Shown one piece after another: positions 7,916 to 15,165 of a stretch of DNA of 21,186 bases; the stretch's first letter is position 1; each line of letters opens with the position of its first letter. Source of the stretch: Aphodousia faecalis (GTDB lineage Bacteria > Pseudomonadota > Gammaproteobacteria > Burkholderiales > Burkholderiaceae_F). The notes beneath the pieces are model-generated. The model was not told the origin of the DNA. It made no database searches and saw only the letters and a list, made by a program, of their open reading frames with translations. The DNA is taken from positions 1 to 21,186 of the forward strand of contig DVGM01000006.1 in the NCBI GenBank assembly GCA_018712705.1. Reading direction: 5' to 3'. The position numbers were made by a program, and so were the translations under genes.

Positions 7916-9622
7916 ATGCCCGATCAAGTTGAACTGATCACAACACTGGCCTGGGGGCTGGGGTTATCTTTGATCTTCGGATACTTAGTCAGTCTTATCC
8001 GTATGCCGGCCTTGGTCGGTTACCTGTTAGCCGGTGTTTGTATTGCTCCGACAACGCCAGGTTTCGTCGGGAATTTGGATTTAGCCGGTCAGCTCTCTGA
8101 GGTCGGTGTCATTTTGTTGATGTTTGGCGTCGGTCTGCATTTTTCACTCAAGGATCTTTTGCAAGTAAAAGCGGTGGCGGTGCCAGGAGCCATCTTGCAG
8201 ATGACGGCTACAACCGTGATCGGCACGATCATGGCCTATTTTGTCTGGGATTGGCCATTGACGGGGGCCTTTATTCTCGGGGTGGCGCTTGCCTGCGCTT
8301 CAACGGTTGTGATGACCAAGGCACTGGATGCACGCGGTATCCTTCAGACCGTGCGCGGACGTTTAGCCGTGGGCTGGCTTGTTGTACAAGATCTGGTGAC
8401 CGTGCTTTTGCTCGTTTTATTGCCGACCATCGGTACATTATCCGCTAATGAATCCATCTCTTTAACCCAGTTATCGGGGCAGATTTTGGGCACGGCAACG
8501 CTCGTGGTGGGCTTTGTCGCTTCGATGGTAATTATCGGCAGGCGTGTCTTACCTTGGATTTTGATGCGCACGGTCAAAACCGGTTCGCAGGAACTTTTTA
8601 CCCTGTGCGTGATTGCCATAGCCATTACGGTTGCTTACGCCTCTTCGACCATTTTCCACGTTTCGTTCGCATTGGGTGCCTTTTTTGCCGGCATGATGAT
8701 GCGCGAGAGCGAGTATTCACATCGTGCGGCTTTGCAAACTTTACCCCTTCAGGATGCCTTCTCCGTTATCTTCTTTTTAGGTATCGGCATGTTGTTTGAT
8801 CCCAAGGTATTGATTGAACATCCCTTTGAGATCATTTTCGTTGTTTTATTGGTTGTTTTTGTTAACAGTACCGTGGCTGGTTTTTGGGTCCGTCGAAAGG
8901 GCTATCGTTTAATTGATGCGACCACCGTTGGTTTGGCGGTTTCTCAGGTCGGTGAATTCTCGTTTATTTTGTCGGGTCTGGCCGTTTCCATGGGTCTTGC
9001 GGGGCGTGAAGAGCTCTCGCTTATTGTGGCAGCGGGTCTAATTACCATCGCACTGAATTCCATTTCTTTTGCCGGTCTACGTCCCTTTATGAGACGCTTT
9101 TTCCCGGAATTGATCCAGCAAGCCGAGCAAGAAGATTCAGACGAAGACGCCGATGGCGTCCGCAATCGTATCTTAATTGTCGGCGCGGGTATTACCGGAC
9201 GGGAGCTCTATAAGAAGTTCGAGAATACAGATTTTGATACTTACATCATTGAAAAGCAGGCCGAACGTTCCATGCAACAGGAGTTGGGAGAACATTTTAT
9301 TTTCGCAGATGCTTCTCACACGTTGGTTTTATCCAAATTAAATTTGGAAAAGACTCGCTGGGTTTTGATTACAACTTCTGAAGCATTAATTGCCCGCAGT
9401 ATTGCCGATCAGGTAGCCAAAATCGATCCTAAGGTCAAAGTGTTGGCACTGTCGGATAAAGAAGGCGACAGAGATTTCTTTACTTCTCGCTCCGGACAGT
9501 TGGATCCAAATGTCAGTGCTCTCATTGAAACTCGTAAGGAAATTGCAGACAGTATTTTTGAGTGTGTCGGGCAAGATAACCAAGAGCAGAGAAAAAGCAG
9601 TCGAAACAGCAAAAAAAGATGA
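7916..9622 (+). CDS. Kef-type monovalent cation:proton antiporter (CPA2) with TrkA-N domain, copy 1
   Basis: The 568-aa inner-membrane protein has a Na+/H+-exchanger domain of about 12 segments (residues about 1-395), an acidic linker (EQEDSDEDAD near 404-413) and a TrkA-N Rossmann domain starting with R-I-L-I-V-G-A-G-I-T-G (glycine motif 423-428) that would bind NAD(H). The Q158-D159 pair in the membrane domain matches the ion-binding region of KefB/KefC-like CPA2 proteins. The likely role is K+ or Na+ efflux in exchange for protons, gated by the nucleotide-binding domain. The ATG at 7916 was chosen because GGGGAA lies about 9 nt upstream. The longer open frame begins with a TTG inside the ppsA terminator loop and adds 27 atypical residues. 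It is closely similar along its length to the next gene. Confidence 0.92.
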   Translation: MPDQVELITTLAWGLGLSLIFGYLVSLIRMPALVGYLLAGVCIAPTTPGFVGNLDLAGQLSEVGVILLMFGVGLHFSLKDLLQVKAVAVPGAILQMTATTVIGTIMAYFVWDWPLTGAFILGVALACASTVVMTKALDARGILQTVRGRLAVGWLVVQDLVTVLLLVLLPTIGTLSANESISLTQLSGQILGTATLVVGFVASMVIIGRRVLPWILMRTVKTGSQELFTLCVIAIAITVAYASSTIFHVSFALGAFFAGMMMRESEYSHRAALQTLPLQDAFSVIFFLGIGMLFDPKVLIEHPFEIIFVVLLVVFVNSTVAGFWVRRKGYRLIDATTVGLAVSQVGEFSFILSGLAVSMGLAGREELSLIVAAGLITIALNSISFAGLRPFMRRFFPELIQQAEQEDSDEDADGVRNRILIVGAGITGRELYKKFENTDFDTYIIEKQAERSMQQELGEHFIFADASHTLVLSKLNLEKTRWVLITTSEALIARSIADQVAKIDPKVKVLALSDKEGDRDFFTSRSGQLDPNVSALIETRKEIADSIFECVGQDNQEQRKSSRNSKKR

Positions 9623-9739
9623 AAAAAATCCCCGAATAACACTCATGTATGCGTACAATTAACCATTGGACGCCGCAAAATTCTAATGGGTGTCAATTCC
9701 CTTTATCGTTGATTTTTTTGCTTTTTTAGGACAAAGCCC

Positions 9740-11527
9740 GTGCACCGTGAATTTGCACTAATTGCGACCTTGGCCTGGGGGCTCGGTTTGGCTCTGGTTT
9801 TGGGGTTCGCAGCCACTAAAGTCAAGCTTCCCGCTTTGGTCGGTTACCTTTTAGCCGGTGTTTGTATTGCACCGACTACACCGGGTTTTGTCGGTGATAT
9901 GGACTTGGCTGCGGAACTTTCCGAAGTCGGTGTCATGCTCTTGATGTTCGGCGTCGGTCTGCATTTCTCTTTAACCGATTTGCTCCGTGTGAAAACGGTT
10001 GCTTTGCCTGGCGCCATTATTCAGATGGCTATTGCGACGGCTATCGGTATGGGGATGGCTCACTGGTGGGGTTGGAGCTGGGGGGAAGCTTTCATTCTCG
10101 GTTTGTCCCTGTCTTGTGCTTCAACGGTTGTTTTGATGAAGGGCTTGGAAGCCAAAGGGTGGTTGCAGCGATCCAGAGGTCAATTGGCTGTCGGTTGGCT
10201 TGTTGTTGAAGACTTGGTCACGGTTCTTCTTTTGGTGCTTTTGCCCTCCATTGCGACTTTCTTTAAAGGTGAAGCGCCTGGAGACGGATCACTTACCGTT
10301 GCCATTTTGGAAACCACCGTGTTGATTATCGGTTTTATAGCATCCATGCTCGTGATCGGACGTCGTGTTTTGCCGTGGGCGCTTTTCCAAGCCGTCAAGA
10401 CCGGTTCTCAAGAAGTCTTTACATTGTGCGTGATCGCCATTGCTATTGGTGTCGCATACGCCAGTGCGCAGATATTTAATGTTTCCTTCGCTTTGGGTGC
10501 TTTTTTTGCAGGCATGATGATGCGTGAGAGTGAATACTCTCATCGAGCCGCTTTGCAAACCCTGCCTCTTCAGGACGCTTTCTCGGTGATCTTCTTCTTG
10601 GGCGTGGGGATGCTCTTTAATCCGATGATCATTATCGACAATCCTTTGCATGTGTTGGGGATTGTTTTGGTCATTATTGTCTGCAAGAGCATTACGGCAG
10701 CTGTGTGGGTGAAGGTGATGGGCCGAAGCTATAAAGACGCGCTTACGGTCGGTGCTGCTTTGGCTCAGGTTGGGGAATTCTCGTTTATTTTGGCTGGATT
10801 GGGCTTAAATCTTGGCCTTTTGCCTGAAGAGGGGATGTCGCTGATTTTGGCAGGCGGCATCATCAGTATTGCTTTAAATCCCTTGTTGTTTGCGTTGGTT
10901 GAGCCCGTTCACAAGCGCTTTTTCTTAAAAGAGAATCCGGCTGTTGAGGAAGATGAGGAAGATATTGAAGAAGAAAAAGCGGCCAAGCGTGACCGTGTCA
11001 TTATCATTGGCGCCGGCGTGTTGGGGCGTGAGCTTGCTGAAGGCCTAATGGCTAAAAAAATTGATGTAGTCATTATTGAAAAAAATATTGAACGTTCGAT
11101 GAAAGAAGAGTTAGGGGATCACTTCATCTTGGGTGACGCCATGCAAAAGCAGACGCTTGAGTTTGCCGGTATTGAGCGCGCAAGATGGGTGGTGGTTTCT
11201 ACGACCGACCCGGTGATCGCGCGTAAAGTTGTTGACGTGGTCGGTGAAACCGATCCGGAAGTTCGAGTCGTTGCAATCGCTGATAAGACAGGCGAAGAAA
11301 AACTCTTTTTGGACACAAACGGGGAATTGCCGCTGCATTTGGAGCACTTACTGCAGTTGCGTCACGAAGCGGCTAAAACAATTTTGAGTTACGTTTGTGG
11401 ACCTCGTGGCCTGAGGGCGGTTTCCAAGGTTAAACGTTCGCCCGATAAAGACAGTAAAGAGACGAAAGAGACTAAAAGCGCTAAAGTTGTAAAAGAGCCT
11501 ACTCAAGCAGAGGCACAACAGGGTTGA
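9740..11527 (+). CDS. Kef-type monovalent cation:proton antiporter (CPA2) with TrkA-N domain, copy 2
   Basis: The 595-aa protein is a paralogue of the preceding gene, with long identical stretches (for example P-A-L-V-G-Y-L-L-A-G-V-C-I-A-P-T-T-P-G-F near 31-50). It has an exchanger domain (about 1-395), an acidic linker (E/D-rich, 403-412) and a TrkA-N domain with G-A-G-V-L-G at 424-429. Two differences stand out. The ion-site pair is E157-D158 instead of Q-D, and a Lys/Glu-rich tail of about 35 residues is added at the C terminus. The start is GTG at 9740, supported by AGGA about 8 nt upstream. It is followed after 18 nt by the nfeD-like gene, suggesting one transcript with the membrane proteins downstream. 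The ion carried cannot be read from the sequence. Confidence 0.92.
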   Translation: MHREFALIATLAWGLGLALVLGFAATKVKLPALVGYLLAGVCIAPTTPGFVGDMDLAAELSEVGVMLLMFGVGLHFSLTDLLRVKTVALPGAIIQMAIATAIGMGMAHWWGWSWGEAFILGLSLSCASTVVLMKGLEAKGWLQRSRGQLAVGWLVVEDLVTVLLLVLLPSIATFFKGEAPGDGSLTVAILETTVLIIGFIASMLVIGRRVLPWALFQAVKTGSQEVFTLCVIAIAIGVAYASAQIFNVSFALGAFFAGMMMRESEYSHRAALQTLPLQDAFSVIFFLGVGMLFNPMIIIDNPLHVLGIVLVIIVCKSITAAVWVKVMGRSYKDALTVGAALAQVGEFSFILAGLGLNLGLLPEEGMSLILAGGIISIALNPLLFALVEPVHKRFFLKENPAVEEDEEDIEEEKAAKRDRVIIIGAGVLGRELAEGLMAKKIDVVIIEKNIERSMKEELGDHFILGDAMQKQTLEFAGIERARWVVVSTTDPVIARKVVDVVGETDPEVRVVAIADKTGEEKLFLDTNGELPLHLEHLLQLRHEAAKTILSYVCGPRGLRAVSKVKRSPDKDSKETKETKSAKVVKEPTQAEAQQG

Positions 11528-11545
11528 TAAGAAAGGATAAAGACC

Positions 11546-11977
11546 ATGACATTAAGTGCGACGACCCTTTGGTTAATTTTGGCAGCTCTTTTAGGCATCA
11601 TTGAGCTGATTGCCACGACCTTTTATTTATTGGTGTTGGCGGCAGCTGCGTTAGTGGCCGCCGGTGCCGCTTGGTTCGGAATGGAGCTTGAATGGCAGAT
11701 TTCGCTTTTTGCCGTGATCGCTATCGTTGGCTCTGTGTGGGTGCGACGCATCCGTTCCATTCCAACTAAAAGTGATGCACAGGCCGAAGCCCTTCAAAAT
11801 CTTGACCAAGGTCAGATTGTCTATGTCAATGCCTGGGATGAGGCAGGTTGCGCGACGGTTCAATATCGCGGTGCCGATTGGCAGGCCCGTGCCTTAGACG
11901 GTGAACCCCGCACTCAGGGAGCGTACGTTATTGTGCGTGTTGAGGGCAGTATTTTGTATTTAAAGAAATCATCTTAA
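11546..11977 (+). CDS. NfeD-like membrane protein (short form)
   Basis: The 143-aa protein has two or three hydrophobic N-terminal segments (about residues 7-75) followed by a soluble beta-rich domain of about 65 residues (G-Q-I-V-Y-V near 92, W-Q-A-R-A near 114, Y-V-I-V-R-V near 130) that fits the OB fold of NfeD proteins such as E. coli YbbJ. Short NfeD proteins pair with SPFH proteins in the membrane, and the next gene (20 nt on) is exactly such a partner. A good ribosome site (AGGA) precedes the ATG. The exact function of NfeD proteins is unsettled; a scaffold or assembly role for the SPFH complex is the usual view. Confidence 0.88.
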   Translation: MTLSATTLWLILAALLGIIELIATTFYLLVLAAAALVAAGAAWFGMELEWQISLFAVIAIVGSVWVRRIRSIPTKSDAQAEALQNLDQGQIVYVNAWDEAGCATVQYRGADWQARALDGEPRTQGAYVIVRVEGSILYLKKSS

Positions 11978-11997
11978 TGAAAGCAATGGAATAAAAA

Positions 11998-12978
11998 ATG
12001 AGCGGATTTATGATTTTTACCCTGGTATTGGCTGTTTTGGCCATTGTATTTGCCTTTCAGGCTATTAAAGTTGTTCCGCAGCAATCCGCCTGGATTGTGG
12101 AACGTTTGGGGAAATTCCACGCTGTTTTGTCCCCTGGACTTAATGTCGTGATTCCCTTTATTGATAGGGTCGCCTACAAGCATTCGCTCAAGGAAATTCC
12201 TTTGGATACACCGAGCCAAGTTTGTATCACCAAGGACAATACACAGCTGTCCGTTGACGGGGTGCTCTTTTTCCAGGTCACCGATCCAATGCGCGCAAGC
12301 TACGGCACGAGCAACTATGTGATCGCCATTACTCAACTTGCTCAAACCACTTTAAGAAGTGTGATCGGTAAGATGGAATTGGATAAAACGTTTGAAGAAC
12401 GCGATCTCATCAACCGTTCTGTTGTCAGTGCCATTGATGAAGCGGCTCTTAACTGGGGTGTGAAGGTTCTGCGTTATGAAATTAAGGACTTGACGCCGCC
12501 GGCAGTGATTTTGCAGGCTATGCAGCAACAGATTACGGCCGAGCGTGAAAAGCGCGCCGTGGTGGCAGCTTCCGAAGGTCGTAAGCAAGAACAGATTAAC
12601 TTGGCGACCGGTGCTCGTGAAGCGGCTATTGCCGAATCGGAAGGTGAAAAGCAAGCAGCGATCAACAAGGCTGAGGGTGAAGCGGCCGCCACTTTGGCCA
12701 TCGCCAAGGCAACCGCAGAAGCCTTAAGACAGATTGCGGAAGCCACCCGTGCTCCGGGCGGCATGGATGCCGTTAACCTTAAAGTGGCTGAGCAGTACGT
12801 GCAAGCCTTTGCTCAACTTGCCAAAGAAGGCAATACAATCCTTTTGCCTTCAAATATGAATGATATGGGCAGCATGATTGCTTCGGCGATGAGCATTATG
12901 CGAAACACGGATCCGAAAACGGTCTCCGCAGACGCCGCCAAGCCCGCTGTGCCCTCGATTTTAAATACCAAGTCGTAG
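11998..12978 (+). CDS. qmcA: SPFH/band-7 (stomatin-like) protein, QmcA type
   Basis: The 326-aa protein has one N-terminal membrane helix (about 4-22), then the SPFH domain (V-V-P-Q-Q-S-A-W-I-V-E-R-L-G near 25-38, P-G-L-N-V-V-I-P-F-I near 47-56, K-D-N-T-Q-L-S-V-D-G near 79-88) and a long Ala/Glu/Lys-rich coiled coil (about 180-255) that drives oligomerisation. Length and domain order match E. coli QmcA (YbbK) and bacterial stomatins, which form large ring or cage assemblies in the inner membrane. The upstream nfeD-like gene is the usual partner. A hairpin with terminator features follows the stop and may limit read-through into the four unknown genes. Confidence 0.92.
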   Translation: MSGFMIFTLVLAVLAIVFAFQAIKVVPQQSAWIVERLGKFHAVLSPGLNVVIPFIDRVAYKHSLKEIPLDTPSQVCITKDNTQLSVDGVLFFQVTDPMRASYGTSNYVIAITQLAQTTLRSVIGKMELDKTFEERDLINRSVVSAIDEAALNWGVKVLRYEIKDLTPPAVILQAMQQQITAEREKRAVVAASEGRKQEQINLATGAREAAIAESEGEKQAAINKAEGEAAATLAIAKATAEALRQIAEATRAPGGMDAVNLKVAEQYVQAFAQLAKEGNTILLPSNMNDMGSMIASAMSIMRNTDPKTVSADAAKPAVPSILNTKS

Positions 12979-12997
12979 TAAGATACGGCAACGTTAC

Positions 12998-13040
12998 ATA
13001 GGGGAAGCGTTTGGTTAGCTTTCCCTATTTCATTGTTTTT
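12998..13040 (+). terminator. Hairpin with T-rich tail after qmcA (terminator or attenuator)
   Basis: An 11-bp stem (ATAGGGGAAGC with GCTTTCCCTAT, one G-T pair) and a 9-nt loop are followed by TTCATTGTTTTT. It lies in the 74-nt gap between qmcA and the next gene. The interrupted T tract suggests partial rather than full termination. Confidence 0.65.
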
Positions 13041-13052
13041 ACAGGCCATCTC

Positions 13053-13529
13053 ATGACCAATCAACTTGATGTCCGGCCCGAGGCTGTGCACTTGAGTAAT
13101 CCGGCGGAGCTTTTTTCCTTTTTTGACGGTTATCTGGATTACACACTCGATTTTATGCAGCAGGCCGAAGATGCTGAAGCTTTCAGTAACTCTATTTCAG
13201 AACATGCATTGTTTCTGACGACGGCTTTCACTCAAAAGATTCCGATGTTTTTTGTTGATGAAAAAGACTTCGGGGATAATCTGAGCTCGAGACTTAAAAA
13301 GTCACTTCAAAAAGACGACTTGGTTCTTGAAAACTCTGCAATCCTTTTGAAGGCCAAAACGGAAGATTTCGTTTTTTACGTGGCGACCTTAATGGTTCAG
13401 CAGTTCATGGAGTTAATAAAGGACTGTGAAGAAAAGCAAGACAGTCCTGCTGTTTTTGAACTCCGTCGAAACGCCTTTGTTCAAGATTGGGTAAACCGTT
13501 TTTTAGGTATGGAAAAATATGCCGAATAA
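13053..13529 (+). CDS. Uncharacterised alpha-helical protein, paralogue 1 of 4
   Basis: This 158-aa protein belongs to no family I recognise. It is acidic and soluble, predicted mainly helical, with no signal peptide or membrane segment. It shares three blocks with the three genes that follow: block A (F-L-T-T-A-F-T-Q-K-x-x-x-F-F near 53-66), block B (hydrophobic helix ending Q-Q-F-M-E-L near 115-120) and block C (W-V-N-R-F-L-G near 147-153). It is the most diverged of the four. The ATG at 13053 was chosen over a TTG at 13011 that lies inside the upstream hairpin; AGG precedes it. Its last codons overlap the start of the next gene by 11 nt and also contain that gene's ribosome site (GGA), implying coupled translation. 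Confidence 0.8.
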   Translation: MTNQLDVRPEAVHLSNPAELFSFFDGYLDYTLDFMQQAEDAEAFSNSISEHALFLTTAFTQKIPMFFVDEKDFGDNLSSRLKKSLQKDDLVLENSAILLKAKTEDFVFYVATLMVQQFMELIKDCEEKQDSPAVFELRRNAFVQDWVNRFLGMEKYAE

Positions 13530-14031
13530 CCAAGAAACAAACACAGAAGTGCATCAAGAAAGCGCTCCACAATTTGATCTTTCTGATGTGTCGGTGCTCA
13601 CCGAGTTATTCGAGGTTGTGCTCTACGATGTTGTCAGAAGATCCAATATGGTCTCATCTTCGCAATTAAAGCAAGAAGAGGCGGTGGCCATGGATAAGCA
13701 ATCGGCGGCGTTCCTTTCGGCAGTGTTAGCCGGCAAAAACGAACAGTTTATTGCCAAACCTTATTGGACGGGTGATCCTTTGGCCGGTTACTTAAAGCTC
13801 TACATGAAAGAGCGTTTTGAGAAAGTGGGTGTTACGGAAAAGGAACTTGCCGATACACGTGCTATTTTGCAGGCGGCATGCTTTGAATTTATTTGCGATG
13901 TTTATGCGTTAATGAAAAAATTTGCCCAATTGGAATCGGCAGAGGGTTTCCAAGCCGAGGGTAAGCGCTTGTGTCTGATGTGGGCCCAGAGAATGTTGGG
14001 TTTTAAAGAAACCGATCCGATTCAGATTTAA
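13519..14031 (+). CDS. Uncharacterised alpha-helical protein, paralogue 2 of 4
   Basis: The 170-aa protein of unknown function has a polar N-terminal tail of about 20 residues and a helical body. The family blocks are clear: A-F-L-S-A-V-L-A-G-K-N-E-Q-F (block A, near 64-77), F-E-F-I-C-D-V-Y-A-L (block B, near 122-131) and L-M-W-A-Q-R-M-L-G-F (block C, near 153-162). Block A is nearly the same as in paralogue 4 (F-S-G-K-N-A-Q-F). The ATG overlaps the end of paralogue 1 in another frame. No catalytic motif, cofactor site, signal peptide or membrane helix is seen. A helical chaperone- or adaptor-like fold is a guess only. Confidence 0.82.
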   Translation: MPNNQETNTEVHQESAPQFDLSDVSVLTELFEVVLYDVVRRSNMVSSSQLKQEEAVAMDKQSAAFLSAVLAGKNEQFIAKPYWTGDPLAGYLKLYMKERFEKVGVTEKELADTRAILQAACFEFICDVYALMKKFAQLESAEGFQAEGKRLCLMWAQRMLGFKETDPIQI

Positions 14032-14041
14032 GGGGTAAGCC

Positions 14042-14548
14042 GTGTCCTGTCCATTGCGTTATGCGACAAAGCGCCAATTGGCTCCTAATATCGCTTCTTA
14101 TCCGGTCGCAAGAAGTGTTGTGGCTCAGGCCGTGCACAATACCTGGGATCGAGCCCTTAAGGTTAGTGCTGAAGAAATGACGATGCAGGAGCTTGAGCAA
14201 GCGAATTTGGATTTAGTGCTTTGGCTTCAGGATACTTTCAGCGGTGCCAATACGCATTTTTCCTGTGAAAGTGAATTTAACGAAAAACGTTTGCCTGAAC
14301 TTTTGCGCGAGTCAATGGCAGAGGAGATTATTCTTTTTAATCCGGCCGCCGATATCCACGAAAACGAATCGTTGATGTTTTCGGTCTTTGCGTATTTCGT
14401 TTCTGAAATTTATGTTTTATTGAAAGAGGCTGATGTTGCGAATGTCGGTTTGGACGGCAATCCGCAGGTGGAAGCCTTTATTGATTTATGGAGCTTGCGT
14501 TTGACGGGAGCGCCCGTGGCAAGTGATTTTAAAAAAGAGGAGTATTGA
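14042..14548 (+). CDS. Uncharacterised alpha-helical protein, paralogue 3 of 4
   Basis: The 168-aa protein of unknown function starts at GTG (14042), with AAGGGG seven to eight nt upstream and only 10 nt after the previous stop. The N terminus is basic (M-S-C-P-L-R-Y) and the body is acidic and helical. The family blocks are L-W-L-Q-D-T-F-S-G-A-N-T-H-F (block A, near 60-73), F-A-Y-F-V-S-E-I-Y-V-L-L (block B, near 116-127) and L-W-S-L-R-L-T-G (block C, near 148-155). The M-S-C start is shared with paralogue 4 next door, which carries three further N-terminal cysteines. Confidence 0.82.
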   Translation: MSCPLRYATKRQLAPNIASYPVARSVVAQAVHNTWDRALKVSAEEMTMQELEQANLDLVLWLQDTFSGANTHFSCESEFNEKRLPELLRESMAEEIILFNPAADIHENESLMFSVFAYFVSEIYVLLKEADVANVGLDGNPQVEAFIDLWSLRLTGAPVASDFKKEEY

Positions 14549-14551
14549 TCA

Positions 14552-15106
14552 ATGAGCTGCAGCGGAAATTGCTCTTCCTGCGGAAGTGATTGCCAAAAAC
14601 AACCTTTGCGCCACCCGAATATCACCGGTGCCATCTTGGGACAGTTTATGATGGAAATGGCTATGCGTTCACAGAAAAACGCTGCCGGAGAAATCACCGA
14701 GGATGTCATGGATGACATGGATCGCAAGACCATGAATTGGCTTGGCGCTACCTTCAGCGGAAAAAATGCCCAATTCGAAATTGATCCGCAGTGGTATCCG
14801 GTGGGTGTGGCCGGCAATTTAAGAATTAAGCTTGGGACTGAGCTCGCACAGGCTGCAGGCGGCAAGTTACCGGAAGACAACGCGACGTTGATTTATTCAG
14901 CCATGGCCGTTTTTATGGCCGAAGTTTACGATACGCTTGCCGTGGTGACGAAAAAGGGGGTAGAACCCTTAGGAGAAGTGCCGGCGCCCGAGATGCTGGC
15001 GCTGCTTAAACGCTGGACGGAAATGTTGGTGGGTTATGAGCTTCAGTGGCGAGATCCCGCACAAAAAACAGAAGACACTGAAAAAGAAAATACCGAAAAT
15101 AAATAA
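14552..15106 (+). CDS. Uncharacterised alpha-helical protein with N-terminal Cys cluster, paralogue 4 of 4
   Basis: The 184-aa protein begins with cysteines at positions 3, 7, 10 and 14 (C-x3-C-x2-C-x3-C), spaced as in small metal or Fe-S binding sites and reminiscent of the Cys-rich N termini of some Mrp/NBP35 proteins. The helical body carries the family blocks W-L-G-A-T-F-S-G-K-N-A-Q-F (near 63-75), A-V-F-M-A-E-V-Y-D-T-L (near 118-128) and R-W-T-E-M-L-V-G-Y (near 153-161). A charged Lys/Glu tail of about 20 residues ends it. It has a strong ribosome site (GAGGAG) and starts 3 nt after paralogue 3. The mRNA ends at a terminator whose right arm lies inside the convergent smpB gene. The function is unknown; the Cys cluster is unique to this member. 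Confidence 0.82.
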   Translation: MSCSGNCSSCGSDCQKQPLRHPNITGAILGQFMMEMAMRSQKNAAGEITEDVMDDMDRKTMNWLGATFSGKNAQFEIDPQWYPVGVAGNLRIKLGTELAQAAGGKLPEDNATLIYSAMAVFMAEVYDTLAVVTKKGVEPLGEVPAPEMLALLKRWTEMLVGYELQWRDPAQKTEDTEKENTENK

Positions 15107-15125
15107 GCCGTCCTAAAAGACGGCT
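15101..15125 (-). terminator. Candidate terminator for smpB
   Basis: Read on the minus strand, a 7-bp stem (AGCCGTC with GACGGCT) and a 6-nt loop are followed by a T-rich stretch (TATTTATTTTC). It lies about 23 nt after the smpB stop and overlaps the stop codon region of the convergent paralogue 4 gene. The T run is interrupted, so strength is uncertain. Confidence 0.5.
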
Positions 15126-15132
15126 CTCACGG

Positions 15133-15165
15133 AAGCTTCAAGGCGACTTACCTTGAAGCTTTTTT
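15133..15165 (+). terminator. Terminator of the paralogue cluster, nested in the smpB 3' end
   Basis: A perfect 11-bp stem (AAGCTTCAAGG with CCTTGAAGCTT) and a 7-nt loop run into T5. It ends the + strand transcript. Its loop contains the smpB stop codon (15148-15150), and its right arm plus T tract encode the last smpB codons (K-K-A-S-R), so one sequence does both jobs. Confidence 0.85.

Noticed and set aside
9623..9739. Promoter in the gap between the two antiporter genes
   Set aside because: TACAAT at 9654-9659 looks like a -10 box but no acceptable -35 was found at 15-19 nt spacing, so it was not listed.
13053..15106. TorD/DmsD-type redox enzyme chaperones
   Set aside because: Size and helical content are similar, but the family's E-P-x-D-H motif is absent and no molybdoenzyme gene is nearby.
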